NCBI GenBank assembly: GCA_945898095.1 | Contig: CAMDHE010000007.1 | Span: forward strand, 1-64,000 | Length of the DNA stretch: 64,000 bases | Source of the DNA: Roseateles toxinivorans | GTDB taxonomy: Bacteria > Pseudomonadota > Gammaproteobacteria > Burkholderiales > Burkholderiaceae_C | Direction: 5' to 3' | Shown here: in pieces, positions 23,996-32,601 of the stretch | How the letters are laid out: each line of letters opens with the position of its first letter | How positions within the stretch are numbered: position 1 is the first letter of the stretch | The notes under the pieces: generated by a model | Told to the model about the DNA's origin: nothing | What the model saw: the letters and a program-made list of their open reading frames with translations, nothing else | Database searches by the model: none | Translations under genes and position numbers: made by a program

Positions 23996-24877
23996 ATGTC
24001 TGCAGCCAAAGTTGGTTTCATCGGCCTGGGGATGATGGGTGTCCCGATGGTTCGCAATCTGCTGCGGGCCGGTTTTCCTGTGCAGGGTTTCGACCTCGAC
24101 GCTGCTGCAATGGCCCAGTTCGCGGACGACGCGGGCTTCAGCGCGGCGGCATCGGCGGGCCAGGTCGCGCAGGATTGCCCGGTCCTGATCCTGATGCTGC
24201 CCGACAGCCGTATTGTCGACCGGTTGCTTTGGGGCGAGGGCGGTCTGGGCGCGCATTTGCAGCCCGGACAGTTGCTGATCGACATGGGCTCGTCCGATCC
24301 GGTGCATAGCCGCGACAACGCTGCACGTCTGGCTGAGCAAGGCGTTCCCTTCGTCGACGCGCCGGTTTCGGGCGGTGTCAAGCGGGCGCGCGACGGTACG
24401 CTGTCGATCATGATCGGCGGCGAAGCTGCGGCGGTCGAGCAAGCGATGCCCATTTTTCAGGCGATGGGCAAGACCCTGGTCCATGTCGGCGCTGCAGGCG
24501 CGGGCCATGCGGTCAAGGCCTTGAACAACTATGTGTCGGCCTCGGGTCTGCTGGCAGCCTGCGAAGCGCTGGTCGCCGCCGAAAAGTTCGGCATTGATCC
24601 GCATCTGGTCAACCAGGTCTTCAATGCATCGACCGGCAAGAACAACACGACCGAACACAAGGTCGAGAACTTCATGCTCAACGAGGCCTTCAATTCGGGC
24701 TTCGCGCTGGCGCTGATGCGCAAGGATCTGCAGACTGCGCAAGGTTTTATCGAGCGCATGGGCACGGCTGGCGGATTCGCTGCGCAATGCCTGCAAACCT
24801 GGAGTCAGGCTGAAGTCGGTCTCGAGCGCGGTGCTGACCACACGGCGATGTTCAAGTTCTTGCGGGAACAGCAGTGA
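23996..24877 (+). CDS. NAD(P)-dependent 3-hydroxyisobutyrate dehydrogenase-family oxidoreductase
   Basis: A 293-residue beta-hydroxyacid dehydrogenase (GarR/MmsB/HIBADH family). The Rossmann motif GFIGLGMMGVPM lies near residue 8, the substrate-binding DAPVSGGVKRARDGTLSIMIGG in the middle, and the catalytic lysine region GHAVKALNNYVSASGLLAACEAL follows. The ATG at 23996 is preferred over the TTG at 23990 given in the ORF track. The reaction would be reversible oxidation of a 3-hydroxy acid to its semialdehyde. Its stop overlaps the next start (GTGA), so it is translationally coupled to the hydrolase gene. Confidence 0.9.
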   Translation: MSAAKVGFIGLGMMGVPMVRNLLRAGFPVQGFDLDAAAMAQFADDAGFSAAASAGQVAQDCPVLILMLPDSRIVDRLLWGEGGLGAHLQPGQLLIDMGSSDPVHSRDNAARLAEQGVPFVDAPVSGGVKRARDGTLSIMIGGEAAAVEQAMPIFQAMGKTLVHVGAAGAGHAVKALNNYVSASGLLAACEALVAAEKFGIDPHLVNQVFNASTGKNNTTEHKVENFMLNEAFNSGFALALMRKDLQTAQGFIERMGTAGGFAAQCLQTWSQAEVGLERGADHTAMFKFLREQQ

Positions 24878-26118
24878 AACTGGATCAGGCGCGCTTGCGC
24901 AGCGCCTTGAATGTCGCGCTGGCGCGTCCTGAAGTGGCGGCAGATGCCGGTCAATGCGAAGCCAGCATCGACATGCTGGCCATAGCCGGCGCAGGCGAAT
25001 CCTGGCGCCTGTCGCTCTGGCCGGGCCATTGCGAAGGCCTTTGCGCCGGCCCCGCGATCGAACTCCGGGCGACCGAGCAAGTCTGGTTCGAAGCGCTGTC
25101 GGCGCTGCCGAGCCCGGGCCGGCAATCGCTGGGAGCATTGCGCCGGCAAGCGCCCGGTTTTGCCGTTGAAGGCCCTGAACTGGCGATCGTGCAGGCCTTG
25201 CCCTTTATCGAGCGCCTGCTCGACAGCTTGCGCCATGCATTCAACCCTCTGCCAGCGCCGGCAGCCGCTGACCACAGCGGTTTGGCCTTTATCCAGGGCC
25301 GCTATCTGCAATTGAACGGCACCGACTGGGTCTATGCCGAACAAGCCGGTCTGACCACTAATCCGCCTCTGCTGGCTCTGCATACCGCCGGCGCCGATGC
25401 GCGGCAATGGCATGGCCTGATGGCGCAGGCGGAGTTGCGCCAGGACTGGCATATCCACGCTTTTGATCTGCCGGCCCATGGCCGCTCACCGCTGCCGGCG
25501 CAAACACCGAACTGGCAATGGCGCTTGACGGCCTCAGCCTATATGGATTGGGTGATCGGCTATATGGATGCTGCGGGCCTGGCCAAGGTCGCGCTGCTCG
25601 GCTGTTCGATGGGCTCGGCAATCGGCCTGGCTTTGCTGGCGCGCTACCCCGATCGCTTTGTCGGCGCTTTGTTGCTTGAAGCGCCTTATTGCTCGCCGGG
25701 CCGGCGCTCGAAATACCTGAATCATCCGCAAGTGCATGGCGCGAGGCTGGCTGCGGCCTGGGTCGGCGCGCTGCTCTCGCCGACCAGCCCCAAGGCCGGC
25801 CGGGACCAAGCGACCTGGATCTATTCGCAGGGCGCTCCCGGCATTTATGACGGCGACCTGGCTTTCTACAGCGACGATTTCGATGCGCATGACTACACGG
25901 CCGCGATCGACAACCAGCGCACCCCGCTTTATCTGCTGACCGGCGACTATGACTATTCAGCCACGCCGGCCGACAGCCAGCGCATCGCCGACGAAGTCCT
26001 TGGTGCCAGCTTTTCTGCCTTGCCCGGTTTCGGGCATTTTCCGATGGTCGAAAACCCGCAAGGGCTGCTGCCTTTCCTGAAGGCTCCGTTGCAGGCCTTG
26101 CGGCAGCGTTGCGCTTGA
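24874..26118 (+). CDS. Alpha/beta hydrolase with N-terminal extension (GTG start)
   Basis: A 414-residue protein. The C-terminal about 280 residues are an alpha/beta hydrolase: PLLALHTAGADARQWHGLM (oxyanion hole), the nucleophile elbow GCSMGS, the acid in LLTGDYDYSATP and the histidine in PGFGHFPMVEN. The first 130 or so residues, containing EQVWFEALSALPSPGRQSLGALRR, are an extra domain I cannot name. It starts with GTG at 24874, overlapping the dehydrogenase stop. Position between a dehydrogenase and a lactonase-like gene suggests hydrolysis of an ester, lactone or C-C bond in the same pathway. Confidence 0.85.
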   Translation: MKLDQARLRSALNVALARPEVAADAGQCEASIDMLAIAGAGESWRLSLWPGHCEGLCAGPAIELRATEQVWFEALSALPSPGRQSLGALRRQAPGFAVEGPELAIVQALPFIERLLDSLRHAFNPLPAPAAADHSGLAFIQGRYLQLNGTDWVYAEQAGLTTNPPLLALHTAGADARQWHGLMAQAELRQDWHIHAFDLPAHGRSPLPAQTPNWQWRLTASAYMDWVIGYMDAAGLAKVALLGCSMGSAIGLALLARYPDRFVGALLLEAPYCSPGRRSKYLNHPQVHGARLAAAWVGALLSPTSPKAGRDQATWIYSQGAPGIYDGDLAFYSDDFDAHDYTAAIDNQRTPLYLLTGDYDYSATPADSQRIADEVLGASFSALPGFGHFPMVENPQGLLPFLKAPLQALRQRCA

Positions 26119-26135
26119 ATCCGCGAGGAGATCGA

Positions 26136-26924
26136 ATGAGTTTGCGAATCTGGGAAGCTTTTGCGATGCGCTATGCCACCGTGCGGCGGCGCAGCCATGA
26201 AAACTTCATCATGGCCGACATCCACGATGAAGACAGCGACATGGACTATTTCGTCTGGTTCCTCAAGTCGGGCGAGGAGACGATCCTGGTTGACACCGGT
26301 TTCAACCAGGCGGCCGCAGAACAACGCAAGCGCAAGTTTTTGCGCTGCCCGATCGATACCTTGCAGGCTTCGGGCATCAAGCTCGAGGACATCCACGACA
26401 CCATCATCACCCATGCCCATTACGACCATGCCGGCAATACGGCCAGGCTCAAGGGCACGCGTTTTCATTTGCAGGAACGCGAAATGTCCTATGCCACCGG
26501 TCGTGACATGCGGCATCGCTTTTGCAGCCACGCTTATGACGCCAGAGACATTTGTGAGCTGGTGATGGCCAATTTCGAAGGTCGGGTCGATTTCCATGAG
26601 GGCGACTACGACTTGCGCTCGGGCATCAGCGTGCATTGGGTCGGCGGCCATACCCGGGGCCTGCAGATCGTCCGTGTGCATACGCAGCGAGGCTGGATCG
26701 TGCTGGCCTCCGACGCTTCGCATTACCTCGAAAACCAGCGCCGGCGCGCGCCATTTCCGATCGTCGTCGATGCCGCCGACATGCTGCGCGGCTTCGAGCT
26801 GATCGAGAAGCTGGCCGATTCGCCCCAGCACATCATCGCCGGCCATGACCCCTTGACCAATGATCTCTACAAAAGCGTCGGCAATCCCTTGCTTGAGATC
26901 GTTTCCTTGACCGACCCGCTATGA
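26136..26924 (+). CDS. MBL-fold hydrolase, N-acyl-homoserine-lactonase-like
   Basis: A 262-residue metallo-hydrolase with no signal peptide, so cytoplasmic. The metal motif HAHYDHAG (HxHxDH) is followed by VGGHTRGLQ, VLASDASHY and IIAGHDP, giving the full lactonase-type ligand set. The pattern is that of AiiA-like and other catabolic lactonases. The ATG at 26136 is chosen because GAGGAG sits six bases upstream; the ORF track start at 26109 lies inside the preceding gene. Neighbouring hydrolase and CMD-like genes make a metabolic lactone more likely than a quorum signal. Confidence 0.88.
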   Translation: MSLRIWEAFAMRYATVRRRSHENFIMADIHDEDSDMDYFVWFLKSGEETILVDTGFNQAAAEQRKRKFLRCPIDTLQASGIKLEDIHDTIITHAHYDHAGNTARLKGTRFHLQEREMSYATGRDMRHRFCSHAYDARDICELVMANFEGRVDFHEGDYDLRSGISVHWVGGHTRGLQIVRVHTQRGWIVLASDASHYLENQRRRAPFPIVVDAADMLRGFELIEKLADSPQHIIAGHDPLTNDLYKSVGNPLLEIVSLTDPL

Positions 26925-26947
26925 AACCAGCCCCAGGAGCAACAGCT

Positions 26948-27961
26948 ATGCAGAACCGATTCAATCCCAGCCAGCGTCGCAGTTGGCTCGCCGCCATGCT
27001 TGCCTTGTCAGCTGGCTTGTCAGCCGGCTTGTCGGGCACAGCACAAGCCCAGACCGACTACCCGGCCAAGCCGATCACGATCGTGATTCCGTTCCCTCCA
27101 GCCGGTTCGACCGATGTGCTGGGCCGCTTGCTGGCGCAGGCCATGAGCAAGAACTTGCAGCAATCGGTCGTCGTCGACAACACCGGCGGCGCTGGTGGCA
27201 CGATCGGCTCCGGCCGGGTCGCGCGCGCACCGGCTGATGGTTACACGCTGCTGTTTCACAATATGGCGCTGGCGAGTGCGCCGGCCCTCTATGCCAAGCT
27301 GACCTTTGACCCGACAGCGGACTTCGAGCCGATCGGCCGGGTGGCCGAAGTGCCGATGATCCTGGTCGCTCGCAAAACCTTTCCTGCCGACAATCTGCAA
27401 GGCGTGTTGGCCTTTGTCAAAGCCAATCCGGGCAAGCTGAATTTTGCCAATGCCGGCATCGGCGCGACCTCGCATTTGTGCGAAGCTTTGTTGGGCTCGG
27501 TGACCGGCTCCAAATGGACCAGCATTCCCTACAAGGGCACCGGACCCGCGCTGAACGATCTGCTCGGCGGGCAGGTCGATTTGATCTGCGACCAGCCGGC
27601 CAGCACGCTCGGCCATATCAAATCCGGCAATCTGAAGCCGATTGCTGTGGCCACGGCGACAAGGCTGAAGTCGATGCCGGCTGTGCCGACTTTTGCCGAG
27701 TCCGGCCTGCCGGGTTTCGAACTGGCGGTCTGGCATGGTCTTTATGCGCCCAAGGGCACGCCCAAGCCAGTCATCGACCGCTTGGTCCTGGCCCTGCAAC
27801 AGGCGCTGCAGGACCCTGGGCTGGTCAAGCAATACCAGGACATGAGCGCGCTGTTTGCCAGCCCCGAGCAGTCCGGCCCGGAAGCCCTGCGCCGCTTTGT
27901 CAAGAGCGAGGTCGAGCGCTGGAAAGCCGCGATGAAGTCGGCCGGCATCCAGCCTGAGTGA
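26948..27961 (+). CDS. Bug/TctC-family tripartite tricarboxylate transporter substrate-binding protein
   Basis: A 337-residue periplasmic receptor paralogous to the one at 7916. The signal peptide contains a short imperfect repeat (LSAGLSAGLSG) and ends TAQAQ. The mature hallmarks are YPAKPITIVIPFPPAGSTDVLGRLLAQ, VDNTGGAGGTIGSGRVARAPADG, LNFANAGIGATSHLCEALL and IPYKGTGPALNDLLGGQVDLICD. The ATG at 26948 has CCAGGAGC nine bases upstream; an ATG at 26921 overlapping the lactonase stop is the alternative. It ends the catabolic string and is convergent with the cellulose operon. No TctAB genes accompany it. Confidence 0.92.
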   Translation: MQNRFNPSQRRSWLAAMLALSAGLSAGLSGTAQAQTDYPAKPITIVIPFPPAGSTDVLGRLLAQAMSKNLQQSVVVDNTGGAGGTIGSGRVARAPADGYTLLFHNMALASAPALYAKLTFDPTADFEPIGRVAEVPMILVARKTFPADNLQGVLAFVKANPGKLNFANAGIGATSHLCEALLGSVTGSKWTSIPYKGTGPALNDLLGGQVDLICDQPASTLGHIKSGNLKPIAVATATRLKSMPAVPTFAESGLPGFELAVWHGLYAPKGTPKPVIDRLVLALQQALQDPGLVKQYQDMSALFASPEQSGPEALRRFVKSEVERWKAAMKSAGIQPE

Positions 27962-27979
27962 TGGTCGGCAGCGCCTGAA

Positions 27980-29137
27980 TCAATCGGTCCAGTCCAAGCG
28001 GTCGAGGCGGCGGTCGGCCATCAGCACACGCTCGGGAATCTCCCAGAGCAGCAGCCGGGGCGGCGTTTGCTTGAAGGCCGCGCTGCCAAGGTAGGCGCGC
28101 GCTGCGCCTGAGAAGTCGCCGCCATCGACGGCGAAATTGGCAACCCTGGCCTGCAGATGCTGGGCCAGGAAGGGCACGAAGTTGCTGTTGCGCGAAAAAC
28201 TGCTGCCGATCACCGCGATCGCCGGCAGTTCGGCATCGCCGAACAAGTCGTCATTTTCGGCATGGCCGGCATTGATGCGCAACAGCTTCGGCGTCATTGT
28301 CGCAATCGGTTCGAAGCGGCTTTGCTGCACCGATTCAGGCCTGGGTTGCAAGGCCATTGGCAGCCAATCGATGCCAGCCAGCTTCACCAGATCACCTGGG
28401 CGCGGTAACCGCTCCCGGCCGGTCATCTGCCAGCCCGGGCTGGACTGTTCTGCGCTGTTGAGTCGCTGGATTTGTTCTGAAATTCTTGCAGCAGCAGCCT
28501 CGGCGCCGGCTTCGGTCCAATGGCTGTCGGTGCGCAAGAACGGGCTTTGCCGCCTGGCCTGCAAGCCAGCCAAGGTGTCGTTCAGGTCGATCACCTCGAC
28601 CCCGGCTTGCGCCAGCCTTGCGGTCCAGTCCTTGACCCGGTTTGCGAAGATGGCCGGCCGTTGCAGGCGGCCGAGATGTTCGGACGCTACCCGGCTCTTG
28701 TCGGGGATGACCGCAACCAGCAAGGCGATGCCCTGACGCGCCAGCCGCTGGTTCAACCAGATGACTTCCTGGGCCCGCGCTGCCGCATCCCTTTCACCAT
28801 CTTCATGCGGCGTGAGTTCGTCGACCAGGAAGAGCCAGTCGCGCTCGCCTTCCCGCACCCGGGGCCCCAGGTCGCCGGCGAGCTGCCCACACAGTCCCCG
28901 GTCGATTTGTGCCGCGCCAGCTGGCAGTCCGGATTTGGCCATCGCCGAAGCGGTCTGCTGCATCGGCGTGCCAGCCATGAAGTCCTGCCAGCCCGTGATG
29001 GGCAGGCTGAAGCCGGCCTCGAACCAGGCCTGGCCATTGCTGCCTAGCCCCAGCAGCAGCAGCAAGAGGAAGCAGAGGCCTGCCATTGCGTCGGGTAAAG
29101 GCACGCGTTGGCTGGGTGCGGCGGTGGGCATGCTCAT
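27980..29137 (-). CDS. AlgJ/AlgX-like SGNH-type O-acetyltransferase (WssI-like)
   Basis: A 385-residue protein with one N-terminal membrane segment (about residues 16-35) and an extracytoplasmic SGNH-like domain. The acid/histidine motif is DSHWTEAGAEAAA (DxHW, as in AlgJ/AlgX), and the serine motif is AVIGSSFSRNSNF. Members of this family transfer acetyl groups, delivered across the membrane by an AlgI-type MBOAT protein, onto polysaccharide. It is the last gene of the cellulose operon, 4 bases after the algI-like gene, where Pseudomonas has wssI. The expected acceptor is therefore cellulose. It is convergent with the Bug receptor gene with only 18 bases between. Confidence 0.86.
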   Translation of the reverse strand: MSMPTAAPSQRVPLPDAMAGLCFLLLLLLGLGSNGQAWFEAGFSLPITGWQDFMAGTPMQQTASAMAKSGLPAGAAQIDRGLCGQLAGDLGPRVREGERDWLFLVDELTPHEDGERDAAARAQEVIWLNQRLARQGIALLVAVIPDKSRVASEHLGRLQRPAIFANRVKDWTARLAQAGVEVIDLNDTLAGLQARRQSPFLRTDSHWTEAGAEAAAARISEQIQRLNSAEQSSPGWQMTGRERLPRPGDLVKLAGIDWLPMALQPRPESVQQSRFEPIATMTPKLLRINAGHAENDDLFGDAELPAIAVIGSSFSRNSNFVPFLAQHLQARVANFAVDGGDFSGAARAYLGSAAFKQTPPRLLLWEIPERVLMADRRLDRLDWTD

Positions 29138-29141
29138 TGGC

Positions 29142-30530
29142 TCAGAACTGGAAGTAGAGAAAAGGGGTGGCGCCGCGGCTGGCGATCAGCGCGTAGGAAA
29201 ACAAGAATGCCGGCAAGGGCCATTGACTGGCCAAGGTCATTGCGCGGCCAGGCAACTGCCTGGCAAACGACGCCCTCAGCGCTGGCGCCAGCACGCAGGC
29301 CAGACCCAGACCCAAGGCCAGGCCATGGACCGGACGCAACAGCACCGCCATCGCTTCGCCGATGACGATACCGTTCAAGCCGGCCTGGCCCGCATACATC
29401 TGCATGGCGCCGTCGAAACTGTGGGCGCGGAAGATCGTCCAGGCCAGCATCACGAACAACAGGGTCAGGGCGCGTGACAGCAGCGGTGAGGGCTTTGGCC
29501 AGCCCGCCTGATCCCAGGCTCTTGCGATGCAGAGCGCCAGGCCATGGGCGCTGCCCCAGAGCAGAAAGTTCCAGCTGTCGCCGCCATGCCAGAGCCCGGC
29601 GATCGCCATCGTCAGCAGCAAGTTGACATAGACCCGCAGTGCGCCGACCCGGTTGCCGCCGAAGGGGATGTAGAGGTAGTCGCGGATCCAGCTCGACAGC
29701 GACAGATGCCAGCGGCGCCAGAAGTCCTGGATGCTGGTGGCGAGGTAGGGCTGGCGAAAATTTTCCGGAAAGCGAAAACCCAGCATCAAGCCGAGTCCGA
29801 TCGCCATGCCGCTGTAGCCGGCAAAGTCGAAGAACAGCTGCAGGGTGTAAGCCAGGCAACCGATCCAGCTGTCAAGCAGCGACGGTTGTTGCAGGCTGAA
29901 TGCAAGGTCGACCACCGGAGCGAGGGTGTCCGCAATCAGCACCTTCATGCTCATTCCGGTCATGAAGCGGCGCGCGCCCTGGGCGAATTGCGGCCAGTCG
30001 AAACGCCGCGACAAGAGCTCCTGCTTGACCCATTGATAGCGGATGATGGGCCCGGCGATCAGGTGCACGAACATCGATTGGTAGGCACCAAAGCTGGTGA
30101 AACTGGGGTCAGCCGGGATGCTGCGGCGGTAGACATCGACCAGGTAGGAAATCGACTGCAGCACGATGAAGGACAGCCCGATCGGCAGCAGCACCTGCTG
30201 CCATTGCGCACTGAATCCGGCCGCCAAGGGCAGGCTTTCGACCAGAATGTTGGCGTACTTGAACCAGCACAGCAGCGCCAGGTTGATGCCAATGAAAAAC
30301 GCCAGGGCCAGGCCGCGGCCTTGGTCCAGGCGGTCGATCACCAGTCCGCCGATCCAGCCCATCGCTGCCAGGCCGACGAAGAGCAGCAGGAAAGTCGGGC
30401 TCCACCAGCCATAGAAGACCCAGCTGCAAAGCAGCAGCAAGGCGTTGCGGCGGGTCGGCCCGACCAGCGCATAGAGCGCCAGGAACAGCGGCAGGAACAA
30501 GGTCAAGAACTCGAGCGATGCGAAGACCAT
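29142..30530 (-). CDS. MBOAT-family O-acetyltransferase (AlgI/WssH-like)
   Basis: A 462-residue polytopic inner-membrane protein that passes acetyl groups from a cytoplasmic donor to periplasmic acetyltransferases. MBOAT landmarks are FFDFAGYSGMAIGLGLMLGF, RWHLSLSSWIRDYLYIPFGGNRVG and the catalytic-histidine segment LWHGGDSWNFLLWGSAHG. It ends with PFLYFQF, the usual AlgI terminus. The ATG at 30530 (GGGAG upstream) replaces the longer frame to 30590. Position between the AlgF-like and AlgJ-like genes reproduces wssGHI. Confidence 0.93.
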   Translation of the reverse strand: MVFASLEFLTLFLPLFLALYALVGPTRRNALLLLCSWVFYGWWSPTFLLLFVGLAAMGWIGGLVIDRLDQGRGLALAFFIGINLALLCWFKYANILVESLPLAAGFSAQWQQVLLPIGLSFIVLQSISYLVDVYRRSIPADPSFTSFGAYQSMFVHLIAGPIIRYQWVKQELLSRRFDWPQFAQGARRFMTGMSMKVLIADTLAPVVDLAFSLQQPSLLDSWIGCLAYTLQLFFDFAGYSGMAIGLGLMLGFRFPENFRQPYLATSIQDFWRRWHLSLSSWIRDYLYIPFGGNRVGALRVYVNLLLTMAIAGLWHGGDSWNFLLWGSAHGLALCIARAWDQAGWPKPSPLLSRALTLLFVMLAWTIFRAHSFDGAMQMYAGQAGLNGIVIGEAMAVLLRPVHGLALGLGLACVLAPALRASFARQLPGRAMTLASQWPLPAFLFSYALIASRGATPFLYFQF

Positions 30531-30543
30531 CAATACTCCCGGA

Positions 30544-31218
30544 TTACTGTGCCAACTGGTCAGCGGCAATGACCAGCCTGGAGCCGGCATCGGCCGGCAT
30601 CACGAAGATGCTGTAGCGCTGACCGGCTTGCAAGGTGCCCAGCGCCAGAATGGCCTGGTCAAGCTGACCCTGGCATTGCAGTTGCACCGAGATATTGACC
30701 GGATTCAGGCTGCGCCTTGCCAGGCTGCCACTGGCTACCCCTTCGAACAGCGCCACGCTACGGCCCAGCACGTTCAGCCCGGCGGCCTTGCAGCGCTTGT
30801 CAAGGTTGTAGAGCGCCAATGACACTTTCAATGCATTGAAGTCGTCGGGTTGCTCGCGCAACACGACCTGCTTGATGTCGCTGCTACCAGACAGCGCCAC
30901 CACGGTGGCGAACTCGCCCGGCTTGACGCTGACCGCAATCTCGCTTTGAAGCTGTTTGTCGCTGAACTGGCCTTTCACCGCCCGGTTGGCGGGTACGGGA
31001 AAAAAATTGCTGGCTGGCTTCTCCGGCGCCAATTTGGCGCTGGCCTTTGATCCGGCTGCCTTGACATCGATCGCTGCGCTGCGGGCATTGACGAAGCGGA
31101 CAAAAGCGGCATCCTGGCCGGGGCCGGTCTCGTACAAGGGAATCTCGGCGCTGTGAGCTGTAGCAGCCAAGGCGGTGATTGCCGCCGCAGCCCAAGCCTT
31201 CTTGCTGAATGTTCTCAT
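30544..31218 (-). CDS. AlgF-like periplasmic polysaccharide-acetylation protein (WssG-like)
   Basis: A 224-residue exported protein. The signal peptide (MRTFSKKAWAAAAITALAATAHSA) is followed by EIPLYETGPGQDAAFVRFVNARSAAIDV, the start pattern of AlgF, a periplasmic helper of O-acetylation. The remaining chain reads as two beta-rich repeats with two cysteines near the second. The ATG at 31218 overlaps the stop of the SGNH gene upstream (ATGA); the ORF extension to 31476 is discarded. It should help move acetyl groups onto the polymer together with the AlgI- and AlgJ-like proteins. Confidence 0.82.
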   Translation of the reverse strand: MRTFSKKAWAAAAITALAATAHSAEIPLYETGPGQDAAFVRFVNARSAAIDVKAAGSKASAKLAPEKPASNFFPVPANRAVKGQFSDKQLQSEIAVSVKPGEFATVVALSGSSDIKQVVLREQPDDFNALKVSLALYNLDKRCKAAGLNVLGRSVALFEGVASGSLARRSLNPVNISVQLQCQGQLDQAILALGTLQAGQRYSIFVMPADAGSRLVIAADQLAQ

Positions 31219-31871
31219 GGCTTTTTCAGACCCTGAATCGCCGGCAGGGCAGCGATCGCCTGGGTCATCGCCTGACTCCAGGATTTGTAACCGGCCAGCG
31301 TCAGATGCTGGCCATCCAGCGTCGCCCATTGACCGGGCTTGGAAAATTTCAGCGAATCGACATAGATGCAGGGCGCCACATTGCTGGCCAGAAAGTTCGA
31401 CATTTGCTCGACCCGTTGGTCGTTTTTCTTGTACTTGCCGCCTGCCTGTCCCCAGGGCGGGCCGACCCAGACACATTGGGTACGGGTGGCAGCGATCTCC
31501 TTGGCCAGGCTGGTCACGCCTTGCCAGGCCCAGGCGCGCGGAAAGGCATCCTTGTCGTAAGAGGCCATGGCATCGCCGATGATGACGACAACGACATCGG
31601 GCTTCTCAGCCGCAATCAACTGCTTGATCGGCGTCGTCGTGGCATCGCGACCCTTGATGATGGCAGCACCAATGTTGCGGTCGCCGCCGCAGGGCACGGT
31701 GACCGTCTTGAGCCAGTCGCCCGCGCTGGCGCCGCAGGCACCGATCGCATGGACTTTGGCGCCTTGCGCGCTCAGCTCCTCGTGCAATGGATTGATCAGG
31801 TAATTGGCTTGGGACAAATGGCTTTCGCCAATGACGAGCAGGGCGAGTCCGGCGAGGGTTGACGCGGGCAT
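31215..31871 (-). CDS. SGNH/GDSL-type protein, second tandem copy (WssF-like position)
   Basis: A 218-residue probable periplasmic protein with a short hydrophobic N-terminus and the SGNH blocks LLVIGESHLS (Ser in block I), VVVVIIGDAMASYD, and the C-terminal acid/histidine LDGQHLTLAGYKSW. It is a clear paralogue of the next gene upstream: shared CGASAxDWL, AWAWQxVTSLxKEIA, CVWVGPPWG and DSLKxSxP segments. I take the ATG at 31871 because the ORF track extension has no features. It lies where wssF is found in the Pseudomonas wss operon, before the acetylation genes. It may be an esterase or an acetyl-transfer partner. Confidence 0.83.
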   Translation of the reverse strand: MPASTLAGLALLVIGESHLSQANYLINPLHEELSAQGAKVHAIGACGASAGDWLKTVTVPCGGDRNIGAAIIKGRDATTTPIKQLIAAEKPDVVVVIIGDAMASYDKDAFPRAWAWQGVTSLAKEIAATRTQCVWVGPPWGQAGGKYKKNDQRVEQMSNFLASNVAPCIYVDSLKFSKPGQWATLDGQHLTLAGYKSWSQAMTQAIAALPAIQGLKKP

Positions 31872-31921
31872 GGTGGGGTATCCAGAAAGGAAGGGTGTAA
31901 AGGTGTGGCGACTGGTTCGGC

Positions 31922-32572
31922 CTAGGGCCGGGCAGGCAAGGGCAGCTCGGCGATGGCCTTGCCAAGCGCCACGCCCCAAGCCTGGTAGCCGCCCGGGAAG
32001 AGATGTTGGCCGTCGACGGTGGGCCAGGTCTTGGGCTGGCTGAGCTTGAGCGAGTCGATGTACTGGCAGGGTGCGACGTTGGCGGCCAGAAAGTCCGACA
32101 TCATCTTCACACGGGCCTCGGTCTTGCCGTACTGGCCGCCCTCGCCCCAGGGCGGGCCGACCCAGACGCAGGCGGTGCCGCTGCTGGCGATTTCCTTGCT
32201 CAGGCTGGTCACCTGCTGCCAGGCCCAGGCCTTGGCGAAGTCCTTCTTGTAGTTGGCCATCGTGTCGCCCATCACCACGACGACCAGCTTGGCCTTGTCG
32301 GCGGCGATCAGCGGCTTGACCGGCCGGGTGCTGGCGTTCTGCACCACCAGCGTCACCGGGCCGTTGCCGATGCGCTCGGCGCCGCAGACCATCTTCACAG
32401 CGCCAAGCCAGTCGGCGGCCGAGGCACCGCAGGCCGACAGGGAGTGCACTACCGCGCCCTGGCGGCTCAGTTCGTCATGCAGCGACTTGATCAGGTAATC
32501 GGGCTTGGAGAGATGGCTGTCGCCGATCACCAGCACCGCGGCACCGACGATCAGGCTTGAGAGAAGTGGCAT
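31922..32572 (-). CDS. SGNH/GDSL-type protein, first tandem copy (WssF-like position)
   Basis: A 216-residue protein paralogous to the one at 31215. Block I is VLVIGDSHLS, the central segment VVVVMGDTMANYK, and the catalytic acid/His region VDGQHLFPGGYQAWG. Conserved cysteines (CGAS, MVCG, CVWVG, APCQY) suggest disulfides in the periplasm. It is preceded by AGGAA near the ATG at 32572, follows bcsC by about 30 bases and is followed by its paralogue after 50 bases. Third codon positions appear richer in G/C than in the second copy, so the pair may not be a recent in-place duplication. Confidence 0.83.
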   Translation of the reverse strand: MPLLSSLIVGAAVLVIGDSHLSKPDYLIKSLHDELSRQGAVVHSLSACGASAADWLGAVKMVCGAERIGNGPVTLVVQNASTRPVKPLIAADKAKLVVVVMGDTMANYKKDFAKAWAWQQVTSLSKEIASSGTACVWVGPPWGEGGQYGKTEARVKMMSDFLAANVAPCQYIDSLKLSQPKTWPTVDGQHLFPGGYQAWGVALGKAIAELPLPARP

Positions 32573-32601
32573 GGTGTGTTCCTGCTGTCAAAGAGTGTTG
32601 G

